A stretch of DNA of 64,000 bases. Origin: Thioclava atlantica. Its GTDB lineage: Bacteria > Pseudomonadota > Alphaproteobacteria > Rhodobacterales > Rhodobacteraceae. The stretch is taken from assembly GCF_000737065.1 (NCBI RefSeq), contig NZ_AQRC01000001.1, forward strand, positions 62,001-126,000, read 5' to 3'. Shown one piece after another: positions 34,068 to 43,497 of this stretch (positions are counted from its first letter, which is position 1; the number at the start of each line of letters is the position of its first letter). Below the pieces are notes generated by a model. That model was not told the origin of the DNA. It searched no databases and saw only the letters and a list, made by a program, of their open reading frames with translations. A program made the position numbers and the translations under genes.

Positions 34068-36035
34068 ATGTCGCTGATTTCCCGTCGCCACTTCCTTCTG
34101 ACCACGACCGCTGCCGGCGGGCTGGTGATGGTGCATCCGTTCACCGCGCGCGCTGCCGCCGGTCAGGCCCATCTGCGCCTGCTCTGCACCACCGATATCC
34201 ACTGCCATATCCGTCCCTATGACTATTACGCCGACAAGCCGGTGGAGACGGTCGGCCTGTCGCGCACGGCCGAGTTGATCGAGGGCGTGCGGGCGGAAGC
34301 CGCCAACACGATGACCTTCGACAATGGCGATTACATGCAGGGCAATCCGATGGCCGACTACATCGCCTATTCGAAGGGGATGAAGGAGGGCGACACGCAC
34401 CCGGTCATCGGAGCGATGAACGTGCTGGGCTACGATTGCGGAACGCTCGGCAACCACGAGTTCAATTACGGGATGGATTTCCTCGGCAAGGTGAACGCGC
34501 GCGCCAACTTCCCGCTGGTCTGCGCCAACTTCGCCCACAAGCTCGGCGCAAGCCCCCGCGAGGACGAGCTTTACCTGCCGCCCTACCTGATCCTCGATCG
34601 CGACCTGACCGACGGGGCCGGGAACAAGATGCCGATCCGCGTGGGCGTGATCGGGTTCGTGCCGCCGCAGATCATGCAATGGGACCGCGCGCATCTGGAG
34701 GGCAATTACAACACCCGCGACATCGTCGAGGCGGCCCGCGCCTGGGTTCCGCAGATCCGCGAGGAGGGGGCCGATCTGGTCGTCGCGCTCGCCCATACGG
34801 GCATCGACGCGGGAACCCAGAGCGACGGGATGGAGAACGCCGCGCTCTACCTCGCGGGGGTCGAGGGCATCGACGTGGTGATCACCGGGCACCAGCACCG
34901 CAACTTCCCCGGCACGGATTTCGAAGGCCCCGGCATCGACAACGAGAAGGGCACGCTGCAGGGCAAGCCCGCGGTGCAGGCCGGGTTCTGGGGCAACCAT
35001 ATGGGCCTGATCGACCTGATGCTGGAGCAGGATGGCGGGGCGTGGAAGATCGCCGCCCATGCGAGCGAGATCCGCCCGATCTTCAAGCGCGGCGCGGACC
35101 GTTCGGTCACCGCGCTGACCGATGATTTCGCGCCCGTTCTGCACAGCTCCGATCAGGTGCATGAGGAGACGCTGACCTATGTGCGCGCGAAGGTGGGCGA
35201 GACCTCGGCGCCGCTCTATTCCTATTTCGCGCTGGTGGCCGACGACCCGTCGGTGCAGATCGTCTCGAACGCGCAGATGTGGTATGTGAAGGACCTGCTC
35301 AAGGGCACGCCCGAGGGCGAGTTGCCGCTTCTCTCGGCAGCGGCACCGTTCAAGGCGGGCGGGCGCGGCGGTCCGGACTATTTCACCGATGTCCCCGAGG
35401 GGCCGGTCGCGATCAAGAATGTCGCCGATCTCTATCTCTACCCGAACACGCTTCAGGTGGTGAAGGTGACGGGGGCGCAGGTGAAGGACTGGCTCGAGCG
35501 CTCGGCCGGCATGTTCAACCGGATCGAGCCGGGCGCGCAGGACGCGCTTCTGCTCAATCCCGATTTCCCGTCCTACAATTTCGACGTGATCGACGGGGTC
35601 ACCTACCAGATCGACGTCACTCAGCCCTCGAAATTCGACAAGGACGGAGAGGTCGTCGATGCGGGCGCGAACCGGATCGTGAACCTGAGCTATCAGGGCA
35701 AACCGGTGGACCCCGAGGCCGAGTTCGTGGTCGCGACGAACAACTATCGCGCCTCGGGTGGCGGCCATTTCCCCGGTGCGGACGGCTCGACCGTGATCTA
35801 TCAGGCCCCCGACACCAACCGCGACATCATCGTGCGCTACATCCATCAGGAGGGCACGATCAATCCGAAGGCGGATGCGAACTGGAGCTTTGCGCCCGCG
35901 GGCGGGGCCACGGTGCTCTTCGAGACCGGGCCGAAGGCGCAGGCCTATCTCGATGATATCCGCGCGCGCGGGCTCAAGATCGAGCCGGCCGAGGGGGGCG
36001 AAGGGGGCTTTGCCCGCTACCGGATCACGCTCTGA
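34068..36035 (+). CDS. cpdB: 2',3'-cyclic-nucleotide 2'-phosphodiesterase/3'-nucleotidase, Tat-exported
   Basis: A 655-residue periplasmic metallophosphoesterase that hydrolyses 2',3'-cyclic nucleotides and 3'-nucleotides, letting the cell use external RNA breakdown products. Start ATG 34068 has GGAGGT upstream. The N-terminus [14 protein letters not shown] is a Tat signal, suggesting export of a folded metalloenzyme. The metal-site motifs [28 protein letters not shown] and [10 protein letters not shown] give the dinuclear centre. The C-terminal 5'-nucleotidase domain (about 400-600) holds the substrate-stacking region [15 protein letters not shown] and [15 protein letters not shown]. It follows the peptide importer, forming a scavenging block. 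Confidence 0.92.
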   Translation: MSLISRRHFLLTTTAAGGLVMVHPFTARAAAGQAHLRLLCTTDIHCHIRPYDYYADKPVETVGLSRTAELIEGVRAEAANTMTFDNGDYMQGNPMADYIAYSKGMKEGDTHPVIGAMNVLGYDCGTLGNHEFNYGMDFLGKVNARANFPLVCANFAHKLGASPREDELYLPPYLILDRDLTDGAGNKMPIRVGVIGFVPPQIMQWDRAHLEGNYNTRDIVEAARAWVPQIREEGADLVVALAHTGIDAGTQSDGMENAALYLAGVEGIDVVITGHQHRNFPGTDFEGPGIDNEKGTLQGKPAVQAGFWGNHMGLIDLMLEQDGGAWKIAAHASEIRPIFKRGADRSVTALTDDFAPVLHSSDQVHEETLTYVRAKVGETSAPLYSYFALVADDPSVQIVSNAQMWYVKDLLKGTPEGELPLLSAAAPFKAGGRGGPDYFTDVPEGPVAIKNVADLYLYPNTLQVVKVTGAQVKDWLERSAGMFNRIEPGAQDALLLNPDFPSYNFDVIDGVTYQIDVTQPSKFDKDGEVVDAGANRIVNLSYQGKPVDPEAEFVVATNNYRASGGGHFPGADGSTVIYQAPDTNRDIIVRYIHQEGTINPKADANWSFAPAGGATVLFETGPKAQAYLDDIRARGLKIEPAEGGEGGFARYRITL

Positions 36036-36053
36036 AGAAGCTGGAGCATCTGG

Positions 36054-36084
36054 AAAGGGGGCGCCTCAGGCGCTCCCTTTTCGC
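36054..36084 (+). terminator. Intrinsic terminator of cpdB
   Basis: AAAGGGGGCGCC (36054-36065) pairs with GGCGCTCCCTTT (36069-36080), with one G-T wobble and a three-base loop, followed by TTC. It starts 18 bases after the cpdB stop. Confidence 0.75.
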
Positions 36085-36186
36085 GACGGCATTCCCGATC
36101 ACATCGGCTTGACCGGGCGTGTTCAGGGAACCGCGAGCCGGGCCAGCGGGTTGCCTTTCCAACCTCTTGTGGAAAGGAGATAAGCC

Positions 36187-36372
36187 ATGTTGAGCATGAT
36201 CGGGGGCCTCGTCGTCCTCATTCTCGATATCTGGGCCATCGTGTCGATCCTGAGCTCGGGCGCGTCCACCGGCTCGAAGGTTCTCTGGATCCTGCTGATC
36301 GTGATCCTGCCGCTGCTCGGCTTCATCATCTGGCTGATTGCCGGGCCGAAGGGCAACCGGGCCGCGGTCTGA
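36187..36372 (+). CDS. Small PLDc_N-domain membrane protein
   Basis: A 61-residue protein with two transmembrane helices (about residues 4-24 and 32-53) ending in WLIAGPKG. This is the pattern of the PLDc_N module, the membrane anchor found at the N-terminus of cardiolipin synthases and also as free-standing small proteins. AAGGAG lies eight bases before ATG 36187. No phospholipase catalytic motif follows, so it is a stand-alone membrane peptide of unknown role. Confidence 0.75.
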   Translation: MLSMIGGLVVLILDIWAIVSILSSGASTGSKVLWILLIVILPLLGFIIWLIAGPKGNRAAV

Positions 36373-36404
36373 GCTGATCCGGCAGAACACTAAGAAACGC
36401 GCGA

Positions 36405-36443
36405 AAGCGGCGGGGCTGGTCACGACCGGCCCCGCCGTTTCGC
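36405..36443 (+). terminator. Intrinsic terminator after the PLDc_N gene
   Basis: CGGCGGGGC (36408-36416) pairs with GCCCCGCCG (36429-36437). The inner bases extend the stem to 13 pairs with a CACG loop, and it is followed by TTTCGC. Confidence 0.75.
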
Positions 36444-36915
36444 ATAGGGGGGCTTCTGGCGCGTGGGGCCGGACGCGGCGGCCTCTGAGGAGGTCTTGAG
36501 CCGGGGCCGTCAGAGTGCTCTTGCCCCTGCGCGGCATAGCCCGGGGCGCGCGGGCCCCTCGAAAAGGTCGCAGCCGCCGCAAAGGGGTTGCGGCGGCTGC
36601 TGCCCGACGGAGACTTGTGTGGGGAATCTCCGCCGGGATTCTCATGCACCCCGACCGAAGCCGCAGGGCAAGAAGATCAGAAAGGATCTTTAAAAAGTGT
36701 CGCGGAAAACTTTTGGGCGGCCTCTTTCTGTGTATCGTGCGTCCCGGAGCCGCCGGTGGGTCGCATTTGGGCGAATGGGCCCCTCCGACGCAACCATAAA
36801 AACCACTTGAGGGCAAAACGCCGCAACGTCACTCTCTTTTCTCAATGCAGATGCTAGAGGATTGGTCGTCGCTTTGAAGTGTGTGCACGAGATCGTGATG
36901 GTCGGGTGAGCTGCC
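36444..36915. other. Intergenic region with a strong hairpin, possible minus-strand RNA
   Basis: No protein gene is supported in these 472 bases. A perfect 13-pair hairpin lies at 36570-36600 (loop AGGGG). Read on the minus strand it is followed three bases later by CCTTTT, as in an intrinsic terminator. An AT-richer section near 36685-36735 contains promoter-like elements on the plus strand (TTTTGG, 16 bases, TATCGT). I found no match to RNase P, tmRNA, 6S or SRP RNA landmarks. Confidence 0.4.
36570..36600 (-). terminator. Perfect hairpin with minus-strand T-run
   Basis: GCAGCCGCCGCAA (36570-36582) is complementary to TTGCGGCGGCTGC (36588-36600) with a five-base loop. On the minus strand GACCTTTTC follows. 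No minus-strand gene lies immediately to the right, so it may end an unannotated transcript. Confidence 0.45.
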
Positions 36916-37755
36916 GTGATTTCCAGTGAAGCCACGGACAACCTTGTGCAGGATGCGGCGGTTCTGCTGGGCGAGAGCGTCATTCGCGCCCAGGTTCTGG
37001 CGGGAGGCGATCTCAGCCCGGTCGTCTCTCTGAGCCTGACCGACGGGCGGGAGGTGGTCGCCAAGGGCGGACCATTTCCGCGCATCGAGGGGGCGATGTT
37101 GCAGGCACTGTCCGGGGCGGGCGCGCCTGTCCCGCGGGTGCTGGCGGTCTCCGAGCGGATTCTGGTGCTCGAACGGCTCGCGGAGGGCGGAGGCCTCGCG
37201 GGCTCGGGTTGGGCGGAACTCGGCACGATGTTGCGCGCCCTTCACTCCGCGCCCGGGGCGGGGGAGGTCGCGCCCTATGGCTGGGCCGAGGATTACGCCT
37301 TCGGGTCCGTCGCGATCCCGAATGCACCGCTCGCGAGCTGGCCGGATTTCTGGGCGGAGCGGCGGTTGCGACCTTCGCTCCCGGCTTTGCCCTCGGGTCT
37401 CGCGCATCGCGTCGAGCGCGTTGCGGCTGATCTGCGCGACCGCTTGCCCGACCGACCCTTTCCCGCGCTCCTTCACGGGGATCTCTGGGTGGGCAACGTG
37501 CTCGCCTCGCAGGGCCGTCTGAGCGGGCTGATCGACCCGGCCTGCTATTACGGCGACGCAGAGGTCGACCTCGCGATGCTGCACCTCTTCGGTGCGCCCG
37601 GACCCTCCTTCAAGCAGGCCTACGGAGCGCTCGAGCCCGGCTGGGAGGAACGCCGCGCAGTCTACCAGCTCTGGCCCGCGCTGGTGCATGTGCGGCTGTT
37701 CGGTGCGGGCTATCACGGAATGCTCGCGGGGCTGCTGAACCGTCTCGGAGCCTGA
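36916..37755 (+). CDS. Fructosamine kinase family protein
   Basis: A 279-residue small-molecule kinase of the fructosamine-3-kinase/aminoglycoside-phosphotransferase fold. It has a Gly-rich N-lobe (VLAGGDLSPVVSLSLTDGREVVAKGG), the catalytic loop LLHGDLWVGNVL (Asp about residue 192) and the metal-binding LIDPACYYGDAEVDLAML. These two motifs are characteristic of fructosamine kinases, which phosphorylate glycated amines so that the sugar is released (protein deglycation). The start GTG 36916 has only a weak ribosome site; no better start is in frame nearby. It is convergent with ilvD and shares the terminator at 37764. Confidence 0.88.
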   Translation: MISSEATDNLVQDAAVLLGESVIRAQVLAGGDLSPVVSLSLTDGREVVAKGGPFPRIEGAMLQALSGAGAPVPRVLAVSERILVLERLAEGGGLAGSGWAELGTMLRALHSAPGAGEVAPYGWAEDYAFGSVAIPNAPLASWPDFWAERRLRPSLPALPSGLAHRVERVAADLRDRLPDRPFPALLHGDLWVGNVLASQGRLSGLIDPACYYGDAEVDLAMLHLFGAPGPSFKQAYGALEPGWEERRAVYQLWPALVHVRLFGAGYHGMLAGLLNRLGA

Positions 37756-37763
37756 GATGCGAA

Positions 37764-37787
37764 ACGGCCGCCCCGGGGGACGGCCGT
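37764..37787. terminator. Bidirectional terminator between convergent genes
   Basis: ACGGCCG (37764-37770) pairs with CGGCCGT (37781-37787) around a loop that can itself pair CCCC with GGGG. It lies between the fructosamine kinase and ilvD stops. On the minus strand TTTC follows. Confidence 0.6.
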
Positions 37788-37809
37788 CTGCATTCGGTTC
37801 GGCGCGGGA

Positions 37810-39645
37810 TCACTCCGGCAGGATACGCACGCCACCCTTGGCCGCCGAGGAGGCCAGCAACGCATAGGCCTTGAGCGCGGTCGAAACCTGGCGCTTGCGC
37901 GGCTGCGCGGGCTTCCACGGCAGCGGGCCTTTCGCCTCGCGGCGTGCGGCCAGCGTGGCCTCGTCCACCGCCAGATTGATCGTGCGGTTCGGGATGTCGA
38001 TCTCGATGATGTCGCCGGTCTCGACGAGGCCGATCAGCCCGCCTTCCTCGGCCTCCGGGCTGACATGCCCGATCGACAGGCCCGAGGTGCCGCCCGAGAA
38101 GCGGCCATCGGTGAGCAATGCGCATTTCGCGCCCAGCCCCTTCGATTTCAGATACGAGGTCGGGTAGAGCATCTCCTGCATCCCCGGCCCGCCGCGCGGC
38201 CCCTCGTAGCGGATGATGACCACCTCGCCCTCGACCACCTTGCCGGTCAGGATGCCCGAGACCGCATCGTCCTGGCTCTCGAACACTTTCGCGGTGCCGG
38301 TGAATTTCAGGATCGAGTCGTCGACGCCGGCGGTCTTCACGATGCAGCCCGCCTCGGCGATGTTGCCGTAAAGAACCGCCAGACCGCCATCCTTCGAGAA
38401 GGCGTGGTCGGCCTCGCGGATCACACCCGCCTTGCGGTCGCGGTCGACATCCGTGTAGCGGTTCTGGGTGGAAAACGCCTGCGTGGTGCGCACTCCGCCC
38501 GGCGCCGCGCGATAGAACTCGTCGACGCGGTCGTCATTGGCGACCATCACATCCCATTTGGCGAGCGCCTCGCCCATCGTCTCGGTATGGACGGTGCGCA
38601 CGTCCGGATGGATCAGCCCGGCGCGGTTCATTTCGCCGAGGATCCCCATGATGCCGCCCGCGCGGTGGACGTCTTCCATGTGAACGTCCTGCTTGGCGGG
38701 CGCGACCTTGCACAGCACCGGCACCTTGCGGCTGAGCCGGTCGATATCCTCCATCGTGAAATCGACCTTGCCCTCATAGGCGATCGCCAGCAGGTGCAGC
38801 ACCGTGTTGGTCGAGCCGCCCATCGCGATATCGAGGCTCATCGCATTTTCGAAAGCTTGATACGTCGCGATCTCGCGCGGCAACAGACCCTTGTCTTCCA
38901 GTTCGTAATGGCGGCGCGTGATCTCGACGATCTTGCGCCCGGCTTCGAGGAACAGCTCCTTGCGGTCGGCATGGGTGGCCAGCATCGAGCCGTTGCCCGG
39001 CAGCGCGAGCCCCAGTGCCTCGGCCAGACAGTTCATCGAGTTCGCGGTGAACATGCCCGAGCACGAGCCGCAGGTCGGGCAGGCGGCTTTCTCGATCTCG
39101 AGCACCTGCTCGTCCGTGTATTTCTCATCCGCCGCGACCACCATCGCATCGACCAGGTCGAGGTCGTGGTCGATCACGTCGGGGCTGATCTTGCCCGCTT
39201 CCATCGGTCCGCCCGAGACGAAGATGACCGGGATGTTGAGGCGCATCGCCGCCATCATCATGCCGGGTGTGATCTTGTCGCAGTTCGAGATGCAGACCAT
39301 CGCATCGGCGCAATGCGCGTTGACCATGTATTCCACCGAATCCGCGATCACCTCGCGCGAGGGCAGCGAATAGAGCATCCCGTCATGCCCCATCGCGATC
39401 CCGTCATCGACGGCGATGGTGTTGAATTCCTTGGCGACCCCGCCCGCCTTCTCGATTTCACGCGCGACCATCTGGCCCAGGTCCTTGAGGTGGACGTGAC
39501 CGGGGACGAATTGCGTGAACGAATTGACCACCGCGATGATCGGTTTGCCGAAATCCTCGTCGGTCATGCCGGTGGCGCGCCAGAGGCCGCGCGCGCCAGC
39601 CATGTTGCGGCCATGGGTGGATCTGCGGGAACGATAAAAGGCCAT
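37810..39645 (-). CDS. ilvD: Dihydroxy-acid dehydratase IlvD
   Basis: Converts dihydroxy-isovalerate and dihydroxy-methylvalerate to the 2-oxo acids in valine, leucine and isoleucine synthesis. I take ATG 39645 ([19 protein letters not shown]), the usual IlvD N-terminus, giving 611 residues, the normal length; the open frame continues about 20 codons upstream. The iron-sulfur cysteine motifs [12 protein letters not shown] and [17 protein letters not shown] are intact, as are [19 protein letters not shown] and the Mg-site [13 protein letters not shown]. It is a cytoplasmic, oxygen-sensitive enzyme and a single-gene unit divergent from the helicase gene. Confidence 0.97.
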   Translation of the reverse strand: MAFYRSRRSTHGRNMAGARGLWRATGMTDEDFGKPIIAVVNSFTQFVPGHVHLKDLGQMVAREIEKAGGVAKEFNTIAVDDGIAMGHDGMLYSLPSREVIADSVEYMVNAHCADAMVCISNCDKITPGMMMAAMRLNIPVIFVSGGPMEAGKISPDVIDHDLDLVDAMVVAADEKYTDEQVLEIEKAACPTCGSCSGMFTANSMNCLAEALGLALPGNGSMLATHADRKELFLEAGRKIVEITRRHYELEDKGLLPREIATYQAFENAMSLDIAMGGSTNTVLHLLAIAYEGKVDFTMEDIDRLSRKVPVLCKVAPAKQDVHMEDVHRAGGIMGILGEMNRAGLIHPDVRTVHTETMGEALAKWDVMVANDDRVDEFYRAAPGGVRTTQAFSTQNRYTDVDRDRKAGVIREADHAFSKDGGLAVLYGNIAEAGCIVKTAGVDDSILKFTGTAKVFESQDDAVSGILTGKVVEGEVVIIRYEGPRGGPGMQEMLYPTSYLKSKGLGAKCALLTDGRFSGGTSGLSIGHVSPEAEEGGLIGLVETGDIIEIDIPNRTINLAVDEATLAARREAKGPLPWKPAQPRKRQVSTALKAYALLASSAAKGGVRILPE

Positions 39646-39845
39646 TATATTTCCGTTTCTGTCGCGCCCGGGGTGATCCGGGCAATTTCCTGTCGCGAGA
39701 CTCAATATAACATGGCGAAAGGGAAGAACAGGGGGTGAGCCCGGACAAAGCGGGCTTCCGTCCGAAGCATGCCCCGGCGCGCGCGCCTCGCCACGTGGTC
39801 GCCCGTGCGCTTGCGCATCCTGCCGCGCCGCCTAACTATCCTTCG

Positions 39846-42251
39846 ATGCCCGATACCCGCCGCGACCCTTGCCTGCCGCCCCGTTTCGTCGACTGGTTCG
39901 CCGGTCGCGGCTGGCAGCCCCATGCGCACCAACTCGCGGTGCTCGGGGCGCGCGGGGACACGCTGCTGATCGCGCCCACCGGGGGCGGCAAGACGCTTGC
40001 GGGGTTTCTGCCCGCGCTCGTCGATCTCGTGGATCGGCATGAGGGGCTGCACACGCTCTATGTCTCCCCGCTCAAGGCGCTGTCGAAGGATATCGCGCGC
40101 AACCTGCGCGCGCCCGTGGAGGAGATCGGGCTTGATCTGCGCATCGAGGACCGGACCGGAGACACCTCAGCCACGCAGCGCCGTCGTCAGCGTGTCGACC
40201 CGCCTCAGATCCTGCTCACGACGCCGGAGAGCCTCGCTCTGATGCTGTCCTACCCGGAGGCACCGAAAATCTTCGCAGGGCTCAGGCGGGTGGTGCTCGA
40301 CGAGATCCATGCGCTGGCCGAAAGCAAGCGCGGCGATCAGCTGATGCTGGGCGTGGCGCGGCTGCGGCGGCTTGCGCCAGGGCTGACGGTGACGGGGCTC
40401 TCGGCGACGGTCGAGGCGCCGCAGGCGCTGGCGAATTTCATGGGCGGTGCGCAGGTGATCGAGGCCGATCCCGGCCCGGCCCCGGATATCGCGATGCTGC
40501 CGACCGCGACGCCGGCGCCCTGGGCGGGCGGCGGCGGGCGGCACGCCGCGCGCGACGTGATGACGGCGATCGAGGGAGCGAGGCTGAGCCTCGTCTTTCT
40601 CAACACCCGGGCGCAAGCCGAGCTGTTCTTTCAGGCGCTCTGGGAGGTCAACGACAAGGCGCTGCCGATCGGATTGCATCACGGCTCGCTTTCGCGCGAG
40701 GCCCGCCACAAGGTCGAGGAGGCGATGGCCTCGGGCGCGTTGCGCGCGGTGGTCTGCACCGGATCGCTCGATCTCGGGCTCGATTGGGGCGATGTCGATC
40801 TGGTGCTCCAGGTCGGCGCGCCGAAGAACGTCAAGCGGCTGGTGCAGCGGATCGGGCGGGCCAATCACCGCTATGACGAGCCTTCGCGCGCGCGGATCGT
40901 GCCGGCCAACCGCTTCGAGGTGGTGGAATGCGCGGCCGCGCTGGACGCGGTGCGCGAAGGCGATCTGGATGGTGGCGGGCGGCGTTGGCGCGGGCCGCTC
41001 GACGTTCTGTGCCAGCATATTCTGCTCACCGCCTGCGCGGGGCCGTTCGAAGCAAATGCGCTCTATGAGGAACTGCGCGGGGCCGGGCCCTATGCCGGTC
41101 TGCCGCGTGCGGATTTCGACGATTGCCTGCAGTTCTGCGCCACGGGCGGCTACGCGCTTCGGGCCTATGACCGCTGGCAGCGGCTGCTCGAGCGGGACGG
41201 CAAATGGCAGCTGCGCGACCCGCGCACGGCGCGCGATCTGCGGATGAATATCGGCACGATCACGGAGAGCGAAAAGCTCAAGGTGCGCCGCAAGTCGCGC
41301 CGGGGCGGGATGCCGCTGGGCGAGGTCGAGGAAGGCTTTGCCGCCTCGCTCACCCCCGGGGACACCTTCCTGATCGGCGGGCAGGTGGTGCGCTATGAAG
41401 GCCTGCGCGAGATGGTCGTCGAGGTCACCGATGCCGCGAAGCGCGAGCCGAAGATCGCGGTCTTTTCCGGGCTGAAGATGGCGATGTCACTCGAGCTGTC
41501 GCAACGGGTGCAACGCCTGATCGCCAGCCCGGAGGATTGGGACGCTCTTCCGCCGGACACCCGCGACTGGCTGACGCTTCAGGCGCGGATCTCGACCCTG
41601 CCGCGCCCCGGCACGCTGACCTGCGAGACCTTCCTGCGCGGCGGCCGCGCCTTTTTCTGCCTCTACGGGTTTGCGGGGCGCAACGCGCATCAGACGCTGG
41701 GGCTGTTGCTGACGCATCGGATGGAGCGGGCGGGGCTCGGGCCGCTGGGTTTCGTGGCCACCGATTACGCGCTGCTGATCTGGTCGATCGACCCGGTGGA
41801 GGACCCCGCGCCGCTGCTCTCGGCGGAGGGTCTGCGCGAGGGGCTGCGCGACTGGCTCGAGGGCAACGCGGTGATGAAGCGCGCCTTCCGCTCGGTCGCG
41901 ACCATCGCCGGGCTCATTCAGCGCAACCTTCCGGGGCAGCGCAAATCGGGCAGGCAGGCGACGTTTTCCTCGGATATCCTTTACGACACGCTGCGCCGCT
42001 ACGATCCCGACCACCTGCTGTTGCGGATCACCCGCGAGGAGGCGGCCCGCGGTCTGGTGGATTTCGAGCGGATCGAGGAGATGCTGGCTCAGACCCGCGA
42101 GATCGTGCATGTCCGCGCGCCCCATGTCACGCCGCTCGCCGCGCCGCTGCTCCTGGAACATGGGCAGGTCGGTATTCGCGGCGGCACCGGCGAGGCGCGT
42201 CTGATGGAGCGGGAGGCCGAGGCGATGATGCGCGAAGCGGGGCTGGCATGA
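39846..42251 (+). CDS. Ligase-associated DEXH-box helicase (Lhr-like)
   Basis: An ATP-dependent DNA helicase of the ligase-associated DNA damage response type, about 801 residues from ATG 39846; GTG 39735 gives a 37-residue Pro/Ala-rich extension and cannot be excluded. Motifs in order are Q-like PHAHQLAVL, Walker A APTGGGKTLAG, Ia YVSPLKALS, TTPESL, DEXH-box VLDEIHAL, motif III GLSATVE, then IV FLNTRAQAE, V GSLDLGLDWGDVDLV and VI QRIGRANHR. A winged-helix and Lhr-type C-terminal region (about 430-800) follows. It overlaps the PdeM gene by four bases. In related genomes this pair travels with an ATP-dependent DNA ligase and a Cas4-like or exonuclease gene; no ligase is in this window. Confidence 0.92.
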   Translation: MPDTRRDPCLPPRFVDWFAGRGWQPHAHQLAVLGARGDTLLIAPTGGGKTLAGFLPALVDLVDRHEGLHTLYVSPLKALSKDIARNLRAPVEEIGLDLRIEDRTGDTSATQRRRQRVDPPQILLTTPESLALMLSYPEAPKIFAGLRRVVLDEIHALAESKRGDQLMLGVARLRRLAPGLTVTGLSATVEAPQALANFMGGAQVIEADPGPAPDIAMLPTATPAPWAGGGGRHAARDVMTAIEGARLSLVFLNTRAQAELFFQALWEVNDKALPIGLHHGSLSREARHKVEEAMASGALRAVVCTGSLDLGLDWGDVDLVLQVGAPKNVKRLVQRIGRANHRYDEPSRARIVPANRFEVVECAAALDAVREGDLDGGGRRWRGPLDVLCQHILLTACAGPFEANALYEELRGAGPYAGLPRADFDDCLQFCATGGYALRAYDRWQRLLERDGKWQLRDPRTARDLRMNIGTITESEKLKVRRKSRRGGMPLGEVEEGFAASLTPGDTFLIGGQVVRYEGLREMVVEVTDAAKREPKIAVFSGLKMAMSLELSQRVQRLIASPEDWDALPPDTRDWLTLQARISTLPRPGTLTCETFLRGGRAFFCLYGFAGRNAHQTLGLLLTHRMERAGLGPLGFVATDYALLIWSIDPVEDPAPLLSAEGLREGLRDWLEGNAVMKRAFRSVATIAGLIQRNLPGQRKSGRQATFSSDILYDTLRRYDPDHLLLRITREEAARGLVDFERIEEMLAQTREIVHVRAPHVTPLAAPLLLEHGQVGIRGGTGEARLMEREAEAMMREAGLA

Positions 42252-42895
42252 GAGAGATCGTCTTCGCCGGGATGCGGCTCGAGGCGCAGCCCTCGGGGGC
42301 GCTGTGGTGGCCCGATGAGGGGGCGCTGATCGTGGCGGACCTGCATCTGGGCAAATCGGCGCGGATGGCGCGGCGCGGCGGGGCGCTGCTGCCGCCCTTC
42401 GAGAGCCTCGACACGGTGGCGCGGCTCGAGGCCGAGGTCGCGCGGCTTGGCCCGCGGCGGCTCATCAGCCTTGGCGATGCCTTCGACGACGATATCGCGG
42501 CGAACGAGATCGCGCCCGAGATCGCCGACCGGCTGGCGGCCTTGACGCAGCGGCCGGAGACGATCTGGATCGCGGGCAACCATGATCCGGTGGGGCTGGG
42601 CCGGGCGGTGGCGGAGATGCCGCTCGGCCCGTTCACCTTGCGCCATATCGCGGGGCAGGGGCCGGATATCTCGGGCCATTTCCATCCGAAAGCGCGCCTT
42701 GCCCGGCGCAGCTACCGGGCCTTTCTGGTCGGCGCTCATCACCTGATCCTGCCCGCCTTCGGCACCTATACCGGGGGTCTCGATTGCGACGGGCCGGAGT
42801 TGCGCGCGCTGGTCGGGCCGGGGATCGCGGTGCTGACCGGGCCGGGGATGCCCATGCGCCCGATCGGTCAGAGCGCCGCGCGCCAGTCGCGATAG
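42248..42895 (+). CDS. pdeM: Ligase-associated phosphoesterase/endonuclease PdeM
   Basis: A 215-residue metallophosphoesterase that accompanies the ligase-associated helicase. Motifs are VADLHLGK, SLGDAFDD, IAGNHD and ISGHFHPKA with a terminal H in GAHHLIL, giving a complete calcineurin-type dinuclear metal site. ATG 42248 overlaps the helicase stop, so the two are coupled. The C-terminal 28 bases overlap the convergent gamma-glutamylcyclotransferase gene. Its expected role is end processing in DNA repair; this is family knowledge, not visible directly. Confidence 0.9.
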   Translation: MREIVFAGMRLEAQPSGALWWPDEGALIVADLHLGKSARMARRGGALLPPFESLDTVARLEAEVARLGPRRLISLGDAFDDDIAANEIAPEIADRLAALTQRPETIWIAGNHDPVGLGRAVAEMPLGPFTLRHIAGQGPDISGHFHPKARLARRSYRAFLVGAHHLILPAFGTYTGGLDCDGPELRALVGPGIAVLTGPGMPMRPIGQSAARQSR

Positions 42896-43377
42896 CCCGC
42901 CTGCGCAAGCGCCGCGCGGGCGATGGCGAAGGCGGGACGCTCGGGCTCGGGATCGGGGAGCGCGGAGATGCCGGAGAGATCATCGAGGCTCAGCCCGTGC
43001 TCGCGTCGCCCGGCCCGGATCAGCGCGAGATACCACTCGAACGGCGCCAAACCGTCGCGGCGCATCAGCGCGCGATAGGTGAAGGCGCGGGTGCCGCAGG
43101 CGAGCACCAATTCGATCTTCTCGTAATGCAGCCCCGCCCCCTCGGCCGCATCGAGCGCAGGGATGTCCTGCGGCGCGATCTCGAAGAGCACGCCCGGCAC
43201 CGCGCCCGCCCCTTGCGTGAGCGTCGCCTTGCCGGACCCGTCGCGCCCATGTTTCGAGAAATCGAGCGCATGGCCGGGGACGAACCCGGCGCCGAACGCC
43301 CGCGCCGAGGGACAGCGCGCCGCCAGCCGGGCGGTGAGCAGGTTCGAGCCGTAGGCGAGGTAGGGGAGGGCGGTCAT
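42868..43377 (-). CDS. Gamma-glutamylcyclotransferase-like protein
   Basis: A 169-residue soluble protein of the GGCT/AIG2 fold. The N-terminal YLAYGSNLL motif forms the substrate loop and the general-base Glu is in LDAAEGAGLHYEK (about residue 80). Family members release 5-oxoproline from gamma-glutamyl amines or peptides. The start ATG 43377 has GAGG-like bases upstream. Its 3' end overlaps pdeM tail-to-tail by 28 bases, so the C-terminal residues of both are constrained on opposite strands. Confidence 0.85.
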   Translation of the reverse strand: MTALPYLAYGSNLLTARLAARCPSARAFGAGFVPGHALDFSKHGRDGSGKATLTQGAGAVPGVLFEIAPQDIPALDAAEGAGLHYEKIELVLACGTRAFTYRALMRRDGLAPFEWYLALIRAGRREHGLSLDDLSGISALPDPEPERPAFAIARAALAQAGYRDWRAAL

Positions 43378-43423
43378 GCTCCTCTTATATCAGCGGATCG
43401 GGGCCGGCCGAAAGACGCGCTGA

Positions 43424-43461
43424 GGGCAGCGCCCTCCCGGGGGGAGGGTCGGGCGCTGCCC
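43424..43461. repeat. REP-like GC-rich palindromic element
   Basis: GGGCAGCG (43424-43431) pairs with CGCTGCCC (43454-43461), and inside it CCCTCCC (43432-43438) pairs with GGGAGGG (43442-43448). A further CCCGGGC repeat follows. Long GC hairpins of this composition are often dispersed between genes in Rhodobacterales; I see only one here. Confidence 0.5.
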
Positions 43462-43497
43462 GGGCTGGTCGCCCGGGGCGGGTTGCAACTTTAATAG

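Noticed and set aside
36444-36915. Known structural RNA (RNase P, tmRNA, 6S, SRP)
   Set aside because: None of the conserved landmark sequences of these RNAs is present on either strand.
42868-42895. Frameshift or annotation error where pdeM and the cyclotransferase gene overlap
   Set aside because: Both frames end naturally with conserved family lengths. A tail-to-tail overlap of 28 bases is unremarkable.
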